Below are positions 16,760 through 25,056 of a DNA stretch of 64,000 nucleotides, one piece after another. A program made the position numbers and the translations under genes. Source of the DNA: Paenarthrobacter sp. Z7-10. Its GTDB lineage: Bacteria; Actinomycetota; Actinomycetes; Actinomycetales; Micrococcaceae. The stretch is taken from contig NZ_JADPVH010000015.1 in the NCBI RefSeq assembly GCF_026932795.1, positions 1 to 64,000 on the forward strand, written 5' to 3'. The notes under the pieces are model-generated. The model was not told the DNA's origin, searched no databases, and worked only from the letters and a program-made list of their open reading frames with translations. Each line of letters begins with the position of its first letter. Position 1 is the first letter of the stretch.

Positions 16760-18025
16760 CTATGGCGCCAGCGGGCGCCGGAATGAGTAGTGCGTCACGG
16801 AGTGCATCTGATCCCGGAAACGGACATTGTTGCGGCGGTTGAGCAGGATCAGGGCGACGACGCCGGCCAGCAGGGCGATGCCCGCCCCGCCCCCAACGGA
16901 CCAGCGCGCACCAAATTCCGTGCCAATCCACCCCACCAAGGGAGCGCCGATCGGCGTCCCTCCCTGCAGAACCACCATGTACACCGCCAGCACCCGGCCC
17001 CGCATCACCGGATCGGTGGAGAGCTGCACACTGGTGTTGCAGGCATTCATGAAGGTCAGTGCAGCCAGACCCACCGGGATCAAGGCGACGGCATAAAGGG
17101 CATATGTGGGCATGAAGGCGGCCGTTCCGGCCAGGATTCCGAACGCAAGTGCCCCGCCGACGACGTAACGCATCCGGGTGCCTTGGCGCCGGGCGGCCAG
17201 CAGGGCCGCCGCCAGCGTCCCCACTGCCATTACCGAGCCCAGCAGCCCATACTCGCCCGCTCCCTTACCAAAGACCGCGCTGGCCATCAGGGCGTTGGTG
17301 ATCTGGAAGTTCATTCCGAAGGTTCCCACCACCCCAACCAGGATCATGATCATAGTCAGATCCGGCCGCTGCCTGATGTACCGCAGTCCTTCCCGGATCT
17401 GCCCCTTGCCCCGGGCTGCCCGGGCGACCGGATGAAGCTCGTGCGGCCGCATTTTCAGCAGCGAGCAAATCACGCCGGCAAAGCTTGCCGCGTTGAGCAG
17501 AAATGCGGGGCCGGTACCCAGCCACGCGATCAGCAATCCGGCCACACCGGGGCCGGCCAACCGGGCGAGATTGAAGGACGCGCTGTTCAGGGCGACGGCG
17601 TTGGGCACATCCTGCTGTTCCACCACTTCTGAGACAAAGGCCTGCCGCGACGGTGCATCAACGGCACTGGCGACCCCGAGGGCCAGCGCCAGTGCGAACA
17701 CCTCCCACAGCTGCACCGTTTGGGTGACCACCAGAATGCCCAGCAACAGGGCGCAGAAACCCATAGCCGTCTGCGTGCAGATCAGCAGTTTGCGTTTGGA
17801 GATCCGGTCGCCGAGCAGGCCTGCATACGGACCGATGAACAGGATGGGCAGAAACTGCAGGCCGGTGGTGACGCCGACGGCGGTGCCGGAGTTGTGGGTC
17901 AAAACTGTCAGCACCAGCCAGTCCTGAGCCACGCGCTGCATCCAGGTGCCGATATTGGACACCAGCGCACCGCTGACCCAGAGCCGATAGTTGTAGACCC
18001 TCAGCGCCCGGAACATCGATTTCAC
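16760..18025 (-). CDS. MFS transporter, DHA3-like
   Basis: A multidrug-type major facilitator of about 421 aa with 12 predicted hydrophobic segments. The N-terminus MFRALRVYNYRLWVSG, then NIGTWMQRVAQDWLVL, is typical of the enterobactin-exporter/DHA3 branch; the A-motif equivalent GLLGDRISKRKLL follows segment 2. The GTG at 18025 overlaps the stop of the MarR gene (GTGA); the ATG at 18016 gives a 418-aa product starting MFRALRV. Either is possible, and coupling favours GTG. Co-transcribed with the MarR repressor upstream, so a locally regulated efflux pump is the likely role. The substrate is unknown. Confidence 0.88.
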   Translation of the reverse strand: MKSMFRALRVYNYRLWVSGALVSNIGTWMQRVAQDWLVLTVLTHNSGTAVGVTTGLQFLPILFIGPYAGLLGDRISKRKLLICTQTAMGFCALLLGILVVTQTVQLWEVFALALALGVASAVDAPSRQAFVSEVVEQQDVPNAVALNSASFNLARLAGPGVAGLLIAWLGTGPAFLLNAASFAGVICSLLKMRPHELHPVARAARGKGQIREGLRYIRQRPDLTMIMILVGVVGTFGMNFQITNALMASAVFGKGAGEYGLLGSVMAVGTLAAALLAARRQGTRMRYVVGGALAFGILAGTAAFMPTYALYAVALIPVGLAALTFMNACNTSVQLSTDPVMRGRVLAVYMVVLQGGTPIGAPLVGWIGTEFGARWSVGGGAGIALLAGVVALILLNRRNNVRFRDQMHSVTHYSFRRPLAP

Positions 18026-18585
18026 TTGGCACTCATATCCTGCAGCAGACGGGCCGCCTTGCGCAGCACCGCCCGCTCCTCCGGCGACAGCGCGGCAATC
18101 CTGGTGGCCAGCCATTCGGTCCTTCGCGTACGGGCCTCGTTCAGCGTACGCAGCCCGGAGGGACTGATCTCCACAAGCACCTGCCTGCCATCCGTCGGGT
18201 GCTCCCTGCGCGCCACCAGGGACGACTCCTCAAGCGCATTGACGATCCTGGTCATTGAGGGCGCCTGCATGTGCTCGCGGTCCGCCAGTTGCCGCAGCGT
18301 CAGCGGCGCCTGGGCGATGGCGGCGAGGACGGAGTACTGCCCGGGTGAAACGGCATCGCCACTGGCCTCAGTACGCAGCCTGCGGGAGGTGCGCATGACG
18401 GCGATCCGCACCTCGACCGCGAGAGGCGCTGCGGCAATCTTCGGGCCAACTGGGCTGGCAGCCGGTTCCGTGTTCCCTGCGCCGCCGCCTTGCATCGCAG
18501 GAACCGCCTCCGATCCCCCATTTCCTCCCCCATTTTCGCGGACGGATTCTTCCTGTATTGCCTTGCCGTTTGTTGCCACTGTCAT
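18022..18585 (-). CDS. MarR-family transcriptional regulator
   Basis: A 187-aa protein with a long Gly/Ala/Pro-rich N-terminal extension (about residues 1-48) ahead of a MarR winged helix. The DNA-binding part is LTLRQLADREHMQAPSMTRI, then VNALEESSLVARREHPTDGRQ with the wing arginine and DGR signature. It overlaps or abuts the MFS gene it probably represses. An inverted repeat ACTTAGCA-N14-TGCTAAGT 82 bases upstream is a candidate operator. The start at 18585 is not certain; an internal start after the extension cannot be excluded. Confidence 0.88.
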   Translation of the reverse strand: MTVATNGKAIQEESVRENGGGNGGSEAVPAMQGGGAGNTEPAASPVGPKIAAAPLAVEVRIAVMRTSRRLRTEASGDAVSPGQYSVLAAIAQAPLTLRQLADREHMQAPSMTRIVNALEESSLVARREHPTDGRQVLVEISPSGLRTLNEARTRRTEWLATRIAALSPEERAVLRKAARLLQDMSAK

Positions 18586-18666
18586 AGCCCACTCATCCGT
18601 TACTCCACGATCATCGGCCGTCCGCCGCCTCGGCCCCAGCCGTTACCCTGCACCGCTCAATCTTTT

Positions 18667-18696
18667 ACTTAGCATAAGTCATTACCTTTGCTAAGT
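18667..18696. promoter_or_regulatory. candidate MarR operator ACTTAGCA-N14-TGCTAAGT
   Basis: Perfect 8-bp inverted arms at 18667-18674 and 18689-18696, upstream of the marR-MFS operon. TTAGC-type arms are usual for MarR repressors. Confidence 0.5.
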
Positions 18697-18857
18697 ACAT
18701 TGCAGTGAGCTGCGGGCTCGTTATCAAAATGTGACTATCGAGTGCAAGTCCGGTATCGTGAAGAGAGCGTTATTTACGGCCATTCCCGGCCCGCTGACGC
18801 CCGCGGGCCGTTCGCCGAACTCTGCCGCAGCCCGCGGTCCCTTCACATACCTAATCT

Positions 18858-19003
18858 TTAGGCAGAGACGGGGGAACCATTTCTTGGGGCTCCCAGTGAA
18901 GTCCTTGGGGTTAAGCCACGGGCGCGGTGCGTCTTAAACGTGCCGAACCGATTGGCCGGGTGCTCTCATCCGAATCCGACAGCTCACCTCGCAGGCGTTG
19001 AGA
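18858..19003 (+). ncRNA. cyclic di-AMP riboswitch (ydaO-yuaA leader)
   Basis: Carries the conserved blocks of the class in order: GAGACGGGGGAACCA at about 18865-18879, TTGGGGCTC, GGGGTTAAGCC near 18907, and the 3' block CCGAATCCGACAGCTCACCT then CGCAGGCGTTGAGAG. In actinobacteria this class precedes cell-wall hydrolase genes, and here it precedes a secreted lytic transglycosylase by 12 bases. Binding of c-di-AMP normally turns expression off. TAATCT at 18852-18857 is a suitable -10 just before the aptamer. The upstream part of this gap (18697-18850) holds no gene I can support. Confidence 0.88.
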
Positions 19004-19015
19004 GAGGCTACTTTC

Positions 19016-19684
19016 ATGTCCAGTTCCACCCGCCACGGTCGACGCCGCGCAGAACCGGCAGCCCGCAAATCCGGCGTCCTACAAATACTGAACGCGACCC
19101 CCAAGCCGACTCCTGTCGGCCAGCGTGTGGCAGCTGTCGCGATGGCAGGTGCCCTGCTCGTGGGCATGGGCGTGTCGGATAAAAGTCTGAACCAGGCAGT
19201 GGCGGTGCCGGCCCCCGCCGATACCCCCATCTCCGTTCCCAAGGATGCCGCACTGTCTTTCATCCGTACCGGGGTGAAGTCCAGTCTCGACACGACGCAC
19301 GCCGCCGGCAGCCCCGCCAAGGTGACCAGTTCGTCGTCGTCCGTTAAAAAAACCACCGCCAGCTCCGGCCCGGTCAATGACCCGGCCGGAGCACAAGCCT
19401 TCGCCGGCAGCCAGCTAGCTGACTTTGGCTGGGGCCAGGATCAAATGACCTGCCTGCTGCCGCTGTGGAACCGGGAATCAGACTGGACCACCACTGCCGA
19501 GAACCCTTCCAGCCAGGCGTATGGCATCGCCCAGTCACTGCCGGCGGAGAAAATGAACAGCGCCGGCAAGGACTGGAAGACCAACTACCGGACCCAGATC
19601 AGCTGGGGTCTGGGGTACATTAAGGACCGCTACGGATCCCCGTGCGGCGCTTGGGATCACGAAGTGTCCATCGGCTGGTACTGA
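19016..19684 (+). CDS. secreted lytic transglycosylase domain protein
   Basis: A 222-aa exported murein hydrolase. A basic N-terminus (RHGRRR) is followed by a hydrophobic segment at about residues 38-54 (VAAVAMAGALLVGMGVSD), then a Ser/Ala/Pro/Lys linker and a compact C-terminal domain. The catalytic Glu lies in PLWNRESDWT, with AYGIAQSLPAEKM and ISWGLGYIKDRYG typical of the actinobacterial transglycosylase-like family. The start ATG follows GAGAGAGG; a longer frame from 18998 has no support. It cuts peptidoglycan glycan strands outside the membrane. Control by the c-di-AMP riboswitch would tie hydrolase output to osmotic and envelope state. Confidence 0.9.
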   Translation: MSSSTRHGRRRAEPAARKSGVLQILNATPKPTPVGQRVAAVAMAGALLVGMGVSDKSLNQAVAVPAPADTPISVPKDAALSFIRTGVKSSLDTTHAAGSPAKVTSSSSSVKKTTASSGPVNDPAGAQAFAGSQLADFGWGQDQMTCLLPLWNRESDWTTTAENPSSQAYGIAQSLPAEKMNSAGKDWKTNYRTQISWGLGYIKDRYGSPCGAWDHEVSIGWY

Positions 19685-19791
19685 TCCGGAGCCGGTGCCG
19701 CGGGACCAGCGGAGCCGAGTGGAGTCAGCGCGGCTGGCCCGCCGTCCGTTGGATACACCCCCGGCCGTAGTTGGACGCGGCAACAACGCCT

Positions 19792-21243
19792 TCAGCCGCG
19801 GCTCCGCCTCCCCGCGGAGTCGGCGGTCATAGGCGGTACGTAGTCCGCCACCGCCTCACGCTTCCACCACAGCCCCGTCGAGCGTTTTTCGGCCCGGGTC
19901 GTGAACCGATAGCGGAACAGCCGGGCACGCACCCAGCGCGGCGGCGTACCGCCGAACGGGTCCGTGCGCAGCAACCGAAGCGTGGCGCAGTCCGCGCTCA
20001 GCAGCCGTTTCAGCAGCGGCAAAAACCAGTTGAATCCGGGTGAACCCAGGGCCAGGAACCACATCAGCCAGTCCAGGCGCAGATGGTACGGCGCGAACTG
20101 CCGCGGCATTCTGGACGGATCCCCCGGCTTGCCCTTGAATTCATACTCCCGCCAGATGGCCCCAAGTCCGGGATCCTCGCTCTCGGTACCCTCGATAATC
20201 ACCTCATAGCGATGGCGCGTAATGCTTCCGAAAGCGCCGTAGGCGTTGCCCAAATGCCATTGGTTGAAGCTGGCGTTCATCAACTGCCGACGCGAGAGCA
20301 GGTTTCGGGCCGGGCGGTAGGCGAGCAGCAGCAGCCCAGCACTGACCACCAGCACGACGACGGCAAACCACAGCGGCGTCGGCGCGCGGTCAGGCACGGC
20401 GTCGGGCAAGGCCGGGACCAGCCAGTGCGCGGCCCGGTCGCCGACGGCGGCAAACGCCAGCAGGATGGTCAGCGCATTCAGCCACGCGAAGTTCCCGGAG
20501 AGCACCAGTCAGAGCTGGGTGACAATAACGATGGCCGCTGCCACGCTGGCCACTGGCTGGGGTGCGAAAAGGAAGAACGGCACCACCAGCTGGGCAAAAT
20601 GGTTTCCGGCCACCTCGGCCTTGTGCAGTGGTTTGGGTAGATGATGGAAAAACCGGCTGGCCGGATTGGGCATGGGCTGCGTCTCGTGGTGGTAGTACAG
20701 AGCGGTCAGATCCCTCCAACAGCTGTCGCCGCGCAGTTTGATCAGCCCTGCCCCGAACTCAAGGCGGAACAACAGCCAACGGCTCAACCAGATTACTGTG
20801 ACAGGGGCCGGCACGGCGTCCGAGCCCAGGAAAGCGGCCAGGAAGCCCGCCTCCAGCAGCAGGATCTCCCAGCCGAAGCCGTAGAAAACCTGGCCCACAT
20901 TCACAATGGACAAGTAGCCGCCCCACATCAGGCCAAAGACCAGCATCGGCAGCCAGGGCGGACCAGCCTGGGGCACACCGGCCAGCAGCAGGGCCGCGAG
21001 CGCCGCTCCGACCCAGCAGATGACCTGCATCAAGGTATCGGAGTAATGCCAGTGAAACAGTGTGGGAACACGGCGGCCGGCAATACGCGTCAGGTAAGCC
21101 GGCACGGGCAGCAGCCCCTTCGTTCCCAGCAGCGGACGGAACTCCGCGGCCGTGGACACGAGGGCAACCAGGTAGACCGCGGCTATCCCCCGCTGGAGGA
21201 CCTGCCGTGCCAGCTCATATCCCGTGGAATCCAACCAGTCCAT
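19792..21243 (-). pseudogene. lipase maturation factor family gene interrupted by an in-frame TGA
   Basis: Membrane protein of the lipase maturation factor (LMF1) family, about 483 codons, split by TGA at 20509-20511. Codons continue in frame: the upstream part ends IVIVTQL and the next codons read LVLSGNFAWLNALTI. Homologues have Trp at this place (QLWL..SGNFAWLN), so TGG to TGA is the obvious change. Before the stop are six or so hydrophobic segments (for example VYLVALVSTAAEF, LAALLLAGVP, EILLLEAGFLAAFLG) and RWLLFRLEFGAGLIKLRGD, the family's key motif. After it come two segments and the soluble end with FAPYHLRLDWLMW and PPRWVRARLFRYRF. The start is MDWLDSTGYE at 21243. Bacterial function of this family is unclear. 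Readthrough or sequencing error are alternatives to a true pseudogene. Confidence 0.8.
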
Positions 21244-21301
21244 CGGGGTTAACGCTAGTTGCGTCCTCCGCCATCGGCAAGGATTAAGGCAGCGCGGACG
21301 C

Positions 21302-21937
21302 CTAGCCCACGACTCCGTACAGCCGGTCGCCGGCATCCCCGAGGCCGGGCACGATATAGGACTTTTCGTTCAGTCGATCGTCGATGGACGCCAGCACGAT
21401 CGTGACGTTCTTGCCCTCCAGCTCCTCGCGCAGGGCCGCCAGGCCCTCGGGAGCGGCAAGCAGGCAGATGCAGGTGATGTCGGCCGCGCCGCGGGCAAAC
21501 AGGAACTTGATGGCCTCCCGCAGCGTTCCGCCGGTTGCCAGCATCGGATCCAGCACATAGACCTGCCGGCCGGTCAGGTTATCCGGCAGTCGCTCGGCGT
21601 AAGTGATCGCCTCCAGCGTCTCCTCGTTGCGGGCCATGCCAAGGAAACCGACCTCCGCCGTCGGCAGCAGCCGGGTCATTCCTTCCAGCATGCCAAGACC
21701 CGCGCGGAGGATGGGGACCACCAGCGGCGTTGGCTTAACCAGTCCGGTCCCAACCGCCGAGGTGACGGGAGTTTCGATGTTTACCGGCTCAACCCGAACT
21801 TCACGGGTCGCTTCGTAGGCGAGCAAGGTCACGAGCTCTTCGGTCAGCAGCCGGAAGACCGGCGACGGAGTGTTTTTGTCCCGCAAAACGGTGAGTTTGT
21901 GGGCAACGAGCGGGTGGTCCACAACAATTACGCGCAT
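21302..21937 (-). CDS. upp: uracil phosphoribosyltransferase
   Basis: Salvages uracil: uracil + PRPP gives UMP + PPi. At 211 aa it has the standard length. The N-terminus [20 protein letters not shown], the uracil-side motif [11 protein letters not shown] and the PRPP loop [13 protein letters not shown] are all present, and the end [13 protein letters not shown] is typical. The start ATG lies six bases after TAGCTT and lacks a Shine-Dalgarno sequence. Divergent from tadA; the two -10 hexamers overlap by two bases. Confidence 0.96.
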   Translation of the reverse strand: MRVIVVDHPLVAHKLTVLRDKNTPSPVFRLLTEELVTLLAYEATREVRVEPVNIETPVTSAVGTGLVKPTPLVVPILRAGLGMLEGMTRLLPTAEVGFLGMARNEETLEAITYAERLPDNLTGRQVYVLDPMLATGGTLREAIKFLFARGAADITCICLLAAPEGLAALREELEGKNVTIVLASIDDRLNEKSYIVPGLGDAGDRLYGVVG

Positions 21938-21943
21938 AGGTAA

Positions 21944-21953
21944 AAGCTACCAT
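21944..21953. promoter_or_regulatory. overlapping divergent -10 hexamers of upp and tadA
   Basis: TAGCTT on the minus strand (21944-21949) serves upp and TACCAT on the plus strand (21948-21953) serves tadA; they share two bases. Each is exactly six bases from its start codon, so RNA polymerase probably cannot use both at once. Confidence 0.6.
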
Positions 21954-21959
21954 TGAGCC

Positions 21960-22538
21960 ATGCCCCCAACCGCCCAGCCGAACCCCTCCGGGTCCCCCGA
22001 AGCCTCGTCGGAGGGCGTCCCTGGGCCGACCACGCCTCCGCCAGGAGAACGCACCCCGGCAGGGGCCGGGCTGGCACCACTGCGCGCCGCCAAGCACCGG
22101 GAGTGGATGCAGCTGGCCTTAAGTCAAGCGCGGCTGGCGCTGGCGACCTCGGACGTGCCAATTGGCGCCGTCGTCGTGGGCCCGGACGGGAACATTCTGG
22201 GCTTCGGACGGAACGAACGCGAGGCATCGTCGGACCCGACCGCCCACGCCGAAGTGGTGGCCATCCGGGAGGCGGCCAAGGCGATGGGGTCCTGGCGGCT
22301 GGAAGGCTGCACCCTGATCGTCACCCTCGAACCGTGCGCCATGTGCGCGGGCGCGATTGTGCTGGCCCGTATACCCACCGTCGTCTTCGGCGCCTGGGAC
22401 GAGAAGGCCGGCGCCGCAGGATCCGTCTTTGACGTCCTGCGGGAGCGCCGCCTGAACCACTGGGTGGAGGTTTTCCCGGGCGTCCGGCAGGAGGAAGCCG
22501 CGGCACTGCTTCAGGATTTCTTCGCCTCCCACCGGTAG
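21960..22538 (+). CDS. tadA: tRNA adenosine(34) deaminase
   Basis: A zinc deaminase of 192 aa converting A34 to inosine in tRNA-Arg(ACG), which is present at 12946. The catalytic HAE (His96, Glu98) is in DPTAHAEVVAIREA and the zinc cysteines 126 and 129 in TLEPCAMCAGA. The C-terminal helix FFASHR follows. Residues 1-45 are a Pro/Gly/Ser-rich extension not found in E. coli TadA, but the leaderless promoter six bases before ATG 21960 supports this start. Alternative translation from Met50 (MQLALSQARLAL) would give the core enzyme alone. Confidence 0.93.
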   Translation: MPPTAQPNPSGSPEASSEGVPGPTTPPPGERTPAGAGLAPLRAAKHREWMQLALSQARLALATSDVPIGAVVVGPDGNILGFGRNEREASSDPTAHAEVVAIREAAKAMGSWRLEGCTLIVTLEPCAMCAGAIVLARIPTVVFGAWDEKAGAAGSVFDVLRERRLNHWVEVFPGVRQEEAAALLQDFFASHR

Positions 22539-22603
22539 CCCCGGAACCTATGCACCCCGCCGCTTTGGGAAGCGCGCCCTGCGTCCGGTAAGGTAATTGC
22601 GTT

Positions 22604-22693
22604 GGTGACGTGTCCGAGCGGCCGAAGGTGCAACACTCGAAATGTTGTTTAGGTGAGAGCCTAACGTGGGTTCAAATCCCACCGTCACCGCCA
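22604..22693 (+). tRNA. tRNA-Ser(CGA)
   Basis: A class II tRNA: acceptor GGTGACG/CGTCACC, discriminator G at 22690, CCA encoded at 22691-22693, long variable arm and T-loop GTTCAAATC. The anticodon stem is CAACA/TGTTG, with loop CTCGAAA at 22636-22642 and anticodon CGA at 22638-22640, reading UCG. Confidence 0.95.
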
Positions 22694-22700
22694 AACCAGT

Positions 22701-22740
22701 AAGGCCCCTACCTTCCAGTGGAAAGATAGGGGCCTTTCCT
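22701..22740 (+). terminator. Rho-independent terminator after tRNA-Ser(CGA)
   Basis: A long stem (AAGGCCCCTA.CTTCC paired with GGAAAG.TAGGGGCCTT), followed by TTTCCT. Confidence 0.8.
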
Positions 22741-22772
22741 GTCGTGGGGCATGCCGTCGAAGCCGGAACTAA

Positions 22773-23291
22773 TCAGCGTTCCTGGTGGGGCGCTTTCCGG
22801 TAGGCAATGCCCTCCCGCGAAATCCGCTGCGCCATGTCTTTGATCTTGCCCGCTGCGGCCACTTCCTGCTCGAGGTTCTGCCGCAGCAGGCTTGCCACGT
22901 CCTTGGTGCCCCGGGCCTCGGCATTCATGACCAAGGTTTCGTAGACGGCTATCTCGTAGTGCTCCGTTTCGAGTGCTCCGGCGAGCACCACGTCGTCGAC
23001 GAGGCTTACGTCCGTTTTCTTGATGGTGGATGCCCCTTCCTTAGCCAAGCCCTTGGTGGTCGGGGACGGCGAGTCGTTGACCTCCTCACCCAGCAACTGG
23101 AAGCACTGCTCCACATTGGCTATCTGCTGGCGTGTCTCGTCCGCATGCTCGCGCAGCAGGTCTGCCAACTCGGGCCGCTGCGCCTGCGATTGAAGCTGGG
23201 TCAGCATGTCCAGCGAGTCACGCTCCATCGACAAGGCGGATCCAAGTTTGAAGCTGAAAATTTCTTCCGGGGTATTGAAGTGTTCGAACAT
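22773..23291 (-). CDS. DUF892 (YciE/YciF-like) ferritin-like protein
   Basis: A 172-aa four-helix protein of the DUF892 family: FNTPEEIFSFKLGSALSMER at the N-terminus, QLQSQAQRPELADLLREHAD, and metal-ligand-like Glu/His positions in ALETEHYEIAVYETL. Members are ferritin-like and often stress-induced; the substrate is unknown. The start ATG at 23291 follows AAGGAGAG. Longer in-frame sequence up to 23417 lacks a ribosome binding site and is not included. Confidence 0.85.
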   Translation of the reverse strand: MFEHFNTPEEIFSFKLGSALSMERDSLDMLTQLQSQAQRPELADLLREHADETRQQIANVEQCFQLLGEEVNDSPSPTTKGLAKEGASTIKKTDVSLVDDVVLAGALETEHYEIAVYETLVMNAEARGTKDVASLLRQNLEQEVAAAGKIKDMAQRISREGIAYRKAPHQER

Positions 23292-23576
23292 TAGCTCTCT
23301 CCTTAGGTCGGCTGAGACCGGCGCCGGCGGAGTTTCTGCAGCGCCAGCGCTTCGTTCGGGCCCCGTCGCCGGTTGTGTTGCAGCCGGAGACCTCCCAATA
23401 CTAAGCCCGCTTATCATTAGACATTAGCACCGGGCGGCATCCCGTCCAAGGCCCAAACAGCGGCGAACGGTCCGAATTTCCGTCAGCGCTGTCACGACAT
23501 TACAATTCAGACGCCACTTCAGCTATCACAGGGCCGAGGAGTTGACTCCAGTAACACTTCCCAGCAGGCTGTAGTC

Positions 23577-24269
23577 ATGAAGAGTTTTGGACGTCCGCGC
23601 GCCCTGTCACTTTTGGTCACGGTGGCGGCTTCTGCCCTGCTCTTGACCGGCTGCAGTGGCACCTCGGGGTCCACAACCGGTTCCACCTCCGTCGATGCCG
23701 TCGCTTCGGCACCGGAGGCCAGCAGCACGGACAGTGCCGGGGCGACGGACAGCAGTACGCCCAGTGCCTCTGCTTCGGTCACTGCCAGTGCGACGGCATC
23801 GTCAACGCCGAGCAGTTCGGCGCCGGCAAGTAGCACGACGGCGGCTCCCGGACTCTGCTCAGCGGGCATGTTGGCCGGGTCCGTGGACGATTCCGGCGGC
23901 GGTGCGGCCGGCCACATTTACCTCAAGTTGCAGGTCAAGAACACGTCTACGCAGGCGTGCGTGCTGGACGGATACCCCGGTGTTTCGCTTGTCGGCGGCG
24001 GCAACGGTACCCAGCTCGGGGCCGCGGCGACGCGTGACCCCGCGCTGCCGTCCGCCGGTCCCATCCAGTTGGCTCCTGGGGCAACCGCCGTGGCCCAGCT
24101 GCGTTACACGCAGGCCGGGAACTACCAGAACTGCACCCAGACACCGGCGGATGGATTCCGGGTGTACCCGCCCAGCGCCACCGATGCACTGTTCATCGCG
24201 CATCCGGTGACGGGCTGCGCCGAGAGCAGCATCGTGCTGCTGACCATCGGCGCCTTCAAAGCCGTCTGA
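23577..24269 (+). CDS. DUF4232-domain lipoprotein
   Basis: A surface lipoprotein of 230 aa. The type II signal peptide ends in the lipobox LLTGC (Cys26). Residues about 27-95 are a low-complexity Ser/Thr/Ala linker. The C-terminal 130 residues show the DUF4232 pattern: GAAGHIYLKLQVKNTSTQAC, LDGYPGVSLVGG, PADGFRVYPP, with two conserved cysteine pairs. The family is common in actinobacteria and has no known function. AGCAGG nine bases before the ATG may serve as a ribosome binding site. Convergent with the membrane-protein gene ending at 24330. Confidence 0.85.
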   Translation: MKSFGRPRALSLLVTVAASALLLTGCSGTSGSTTGSTSVDAVASAPEASSTDSAGATDSSTPSASASVTASATASSTPSSSAPASSTTAAPGLCSAGMLAGSVDDSGGGAAGHIYLKLQVKNTSTQACVLDGYPGVSLVGGGNGTQLGAAATRDPALPSAGPIQLAPGATAVAQLRYTQAGNYQNCTQTPADGFRVYPPSATDALFIAHPVTGCAESSIVLLTIGAFKAV

Positions 24270-24314
24270 CGGCTTCGCGTTTCGTCCCAACCCGAACGTC
24301 GTCCTAATAGCTCA

Positions 24315-24331
24315 AGGCCGCGCCGCGGCCT
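24315..24331. terminator. GC palindrome between convergent genes
   Basis: AGGCCGCG-C-CGCGGCCT, a 17-bp perfect palindrome overlapping the stop of the gene ending at 24330. Possible bidirectional terminator; no T-run. Confidence 0.4.
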
Positions 24332-24866
24332 ACAGCAGGTTCAGCGTCGAAAGCTCAATGTCCCTGCCCGGCGTCCGCCGGCCGTATTTCGTTAAATGCA
24401 GACGGTAACCAGCTGTCACAACTGCCGCCGCGGCGATGGCCTGAAGTGCGCCGCCCCACACTGGAGCGGTGATGAAAGCCGCGGGCAGCGCCATCAGCAC
24501 CGATGCGGCACCCGCGGTGACGATGACGCGGGCGCGCTCCAACACACCGTAGTAGATGCAGGCGCCACCGAGGATGAGCCAGGTACCGCAGCCGTTCAGC
24601 GGAGCCACCGTACTGGTGAACAGGACACCGGCACCGATCGCGCAGACTGTGTACAGGTAGGCCTTCCACGCGCCCAGCAGTGCCGGCGGATGCCGGAAAA
24701 ACCAGATGGCCGTGACGACGACGAGCAGGAGGGTACCGAAAGCGTAATATGCCGAAACGGCGGCGATATTCGAGGTGGACATCAGATCCACCGCGGCACC
24801 GCCCAAAAACAGCGCGCTCATGCCTACCAAGGGGACCCAGTTGTTCCCCACATGCCGCGAACTCAC
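24330..24866 (-). CDS. hypothetical integral membrane protein, 178 aa
   Basis: Five or six hydrophobic segments, including MSALFLGGAAVDLM, AFGTLLLVVVTAIWF, YTVCAIGAGVLFTST, GVLERARVIVTAGAA and AIAAAAVVTAGYRL. I do not recognise the family. The start is GTG at 24866, four bases after GGAGGAG (24870-24876). The frame stays open a further 930 bases upstream, but that part is antisense to lhr and is a shadow. Divergent from lhr. Confidence 0.7.
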   Translation of the reverse strand: MSSRHVGNNWVPLVGMSALFLGGAAVDLMSTSNIAAVSAYYAFGTLLLVVVTAIWFFRHPPALLGAWKAYLYTVCAIGAGVLFTSTVAPLNGCGTWLILGGACIYYGVLERARVIVTAGAASVLMALPAAFITAPVWGGALQAIAAAAVVTAGYRLHLTKYGRRTPGRDIELSTLNLL

Positions 24867-25056
24867 GGCTCCTCCATCCCCGGTTTTCTGTCCCTCCCGC
24901 CGATCGAACCCCCTTGTGACCATAGGGGACGGCAGGGACAGCAATGCCATTAGTACCGTCAGAGTACAACCACAACACTCCACGGGCATGCAGGCGCACC
25001 TGAGGCAGGCAAAATGTCCGGCTGGTGGGAGATGATGGAACGGTGGCGGAGAACGA

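Noticed and set aside
16585-16842. 85-codon frame upstream of the MFS stop
   Set aside because: No start signal, overlaps the MFS C-terminus and degenerate repeats.
18731-18937. 68-codon frame before the transglycosylase
   Set aside because: Overlaps the c-di-AMP aptamer and lacks a ribosome binding site.
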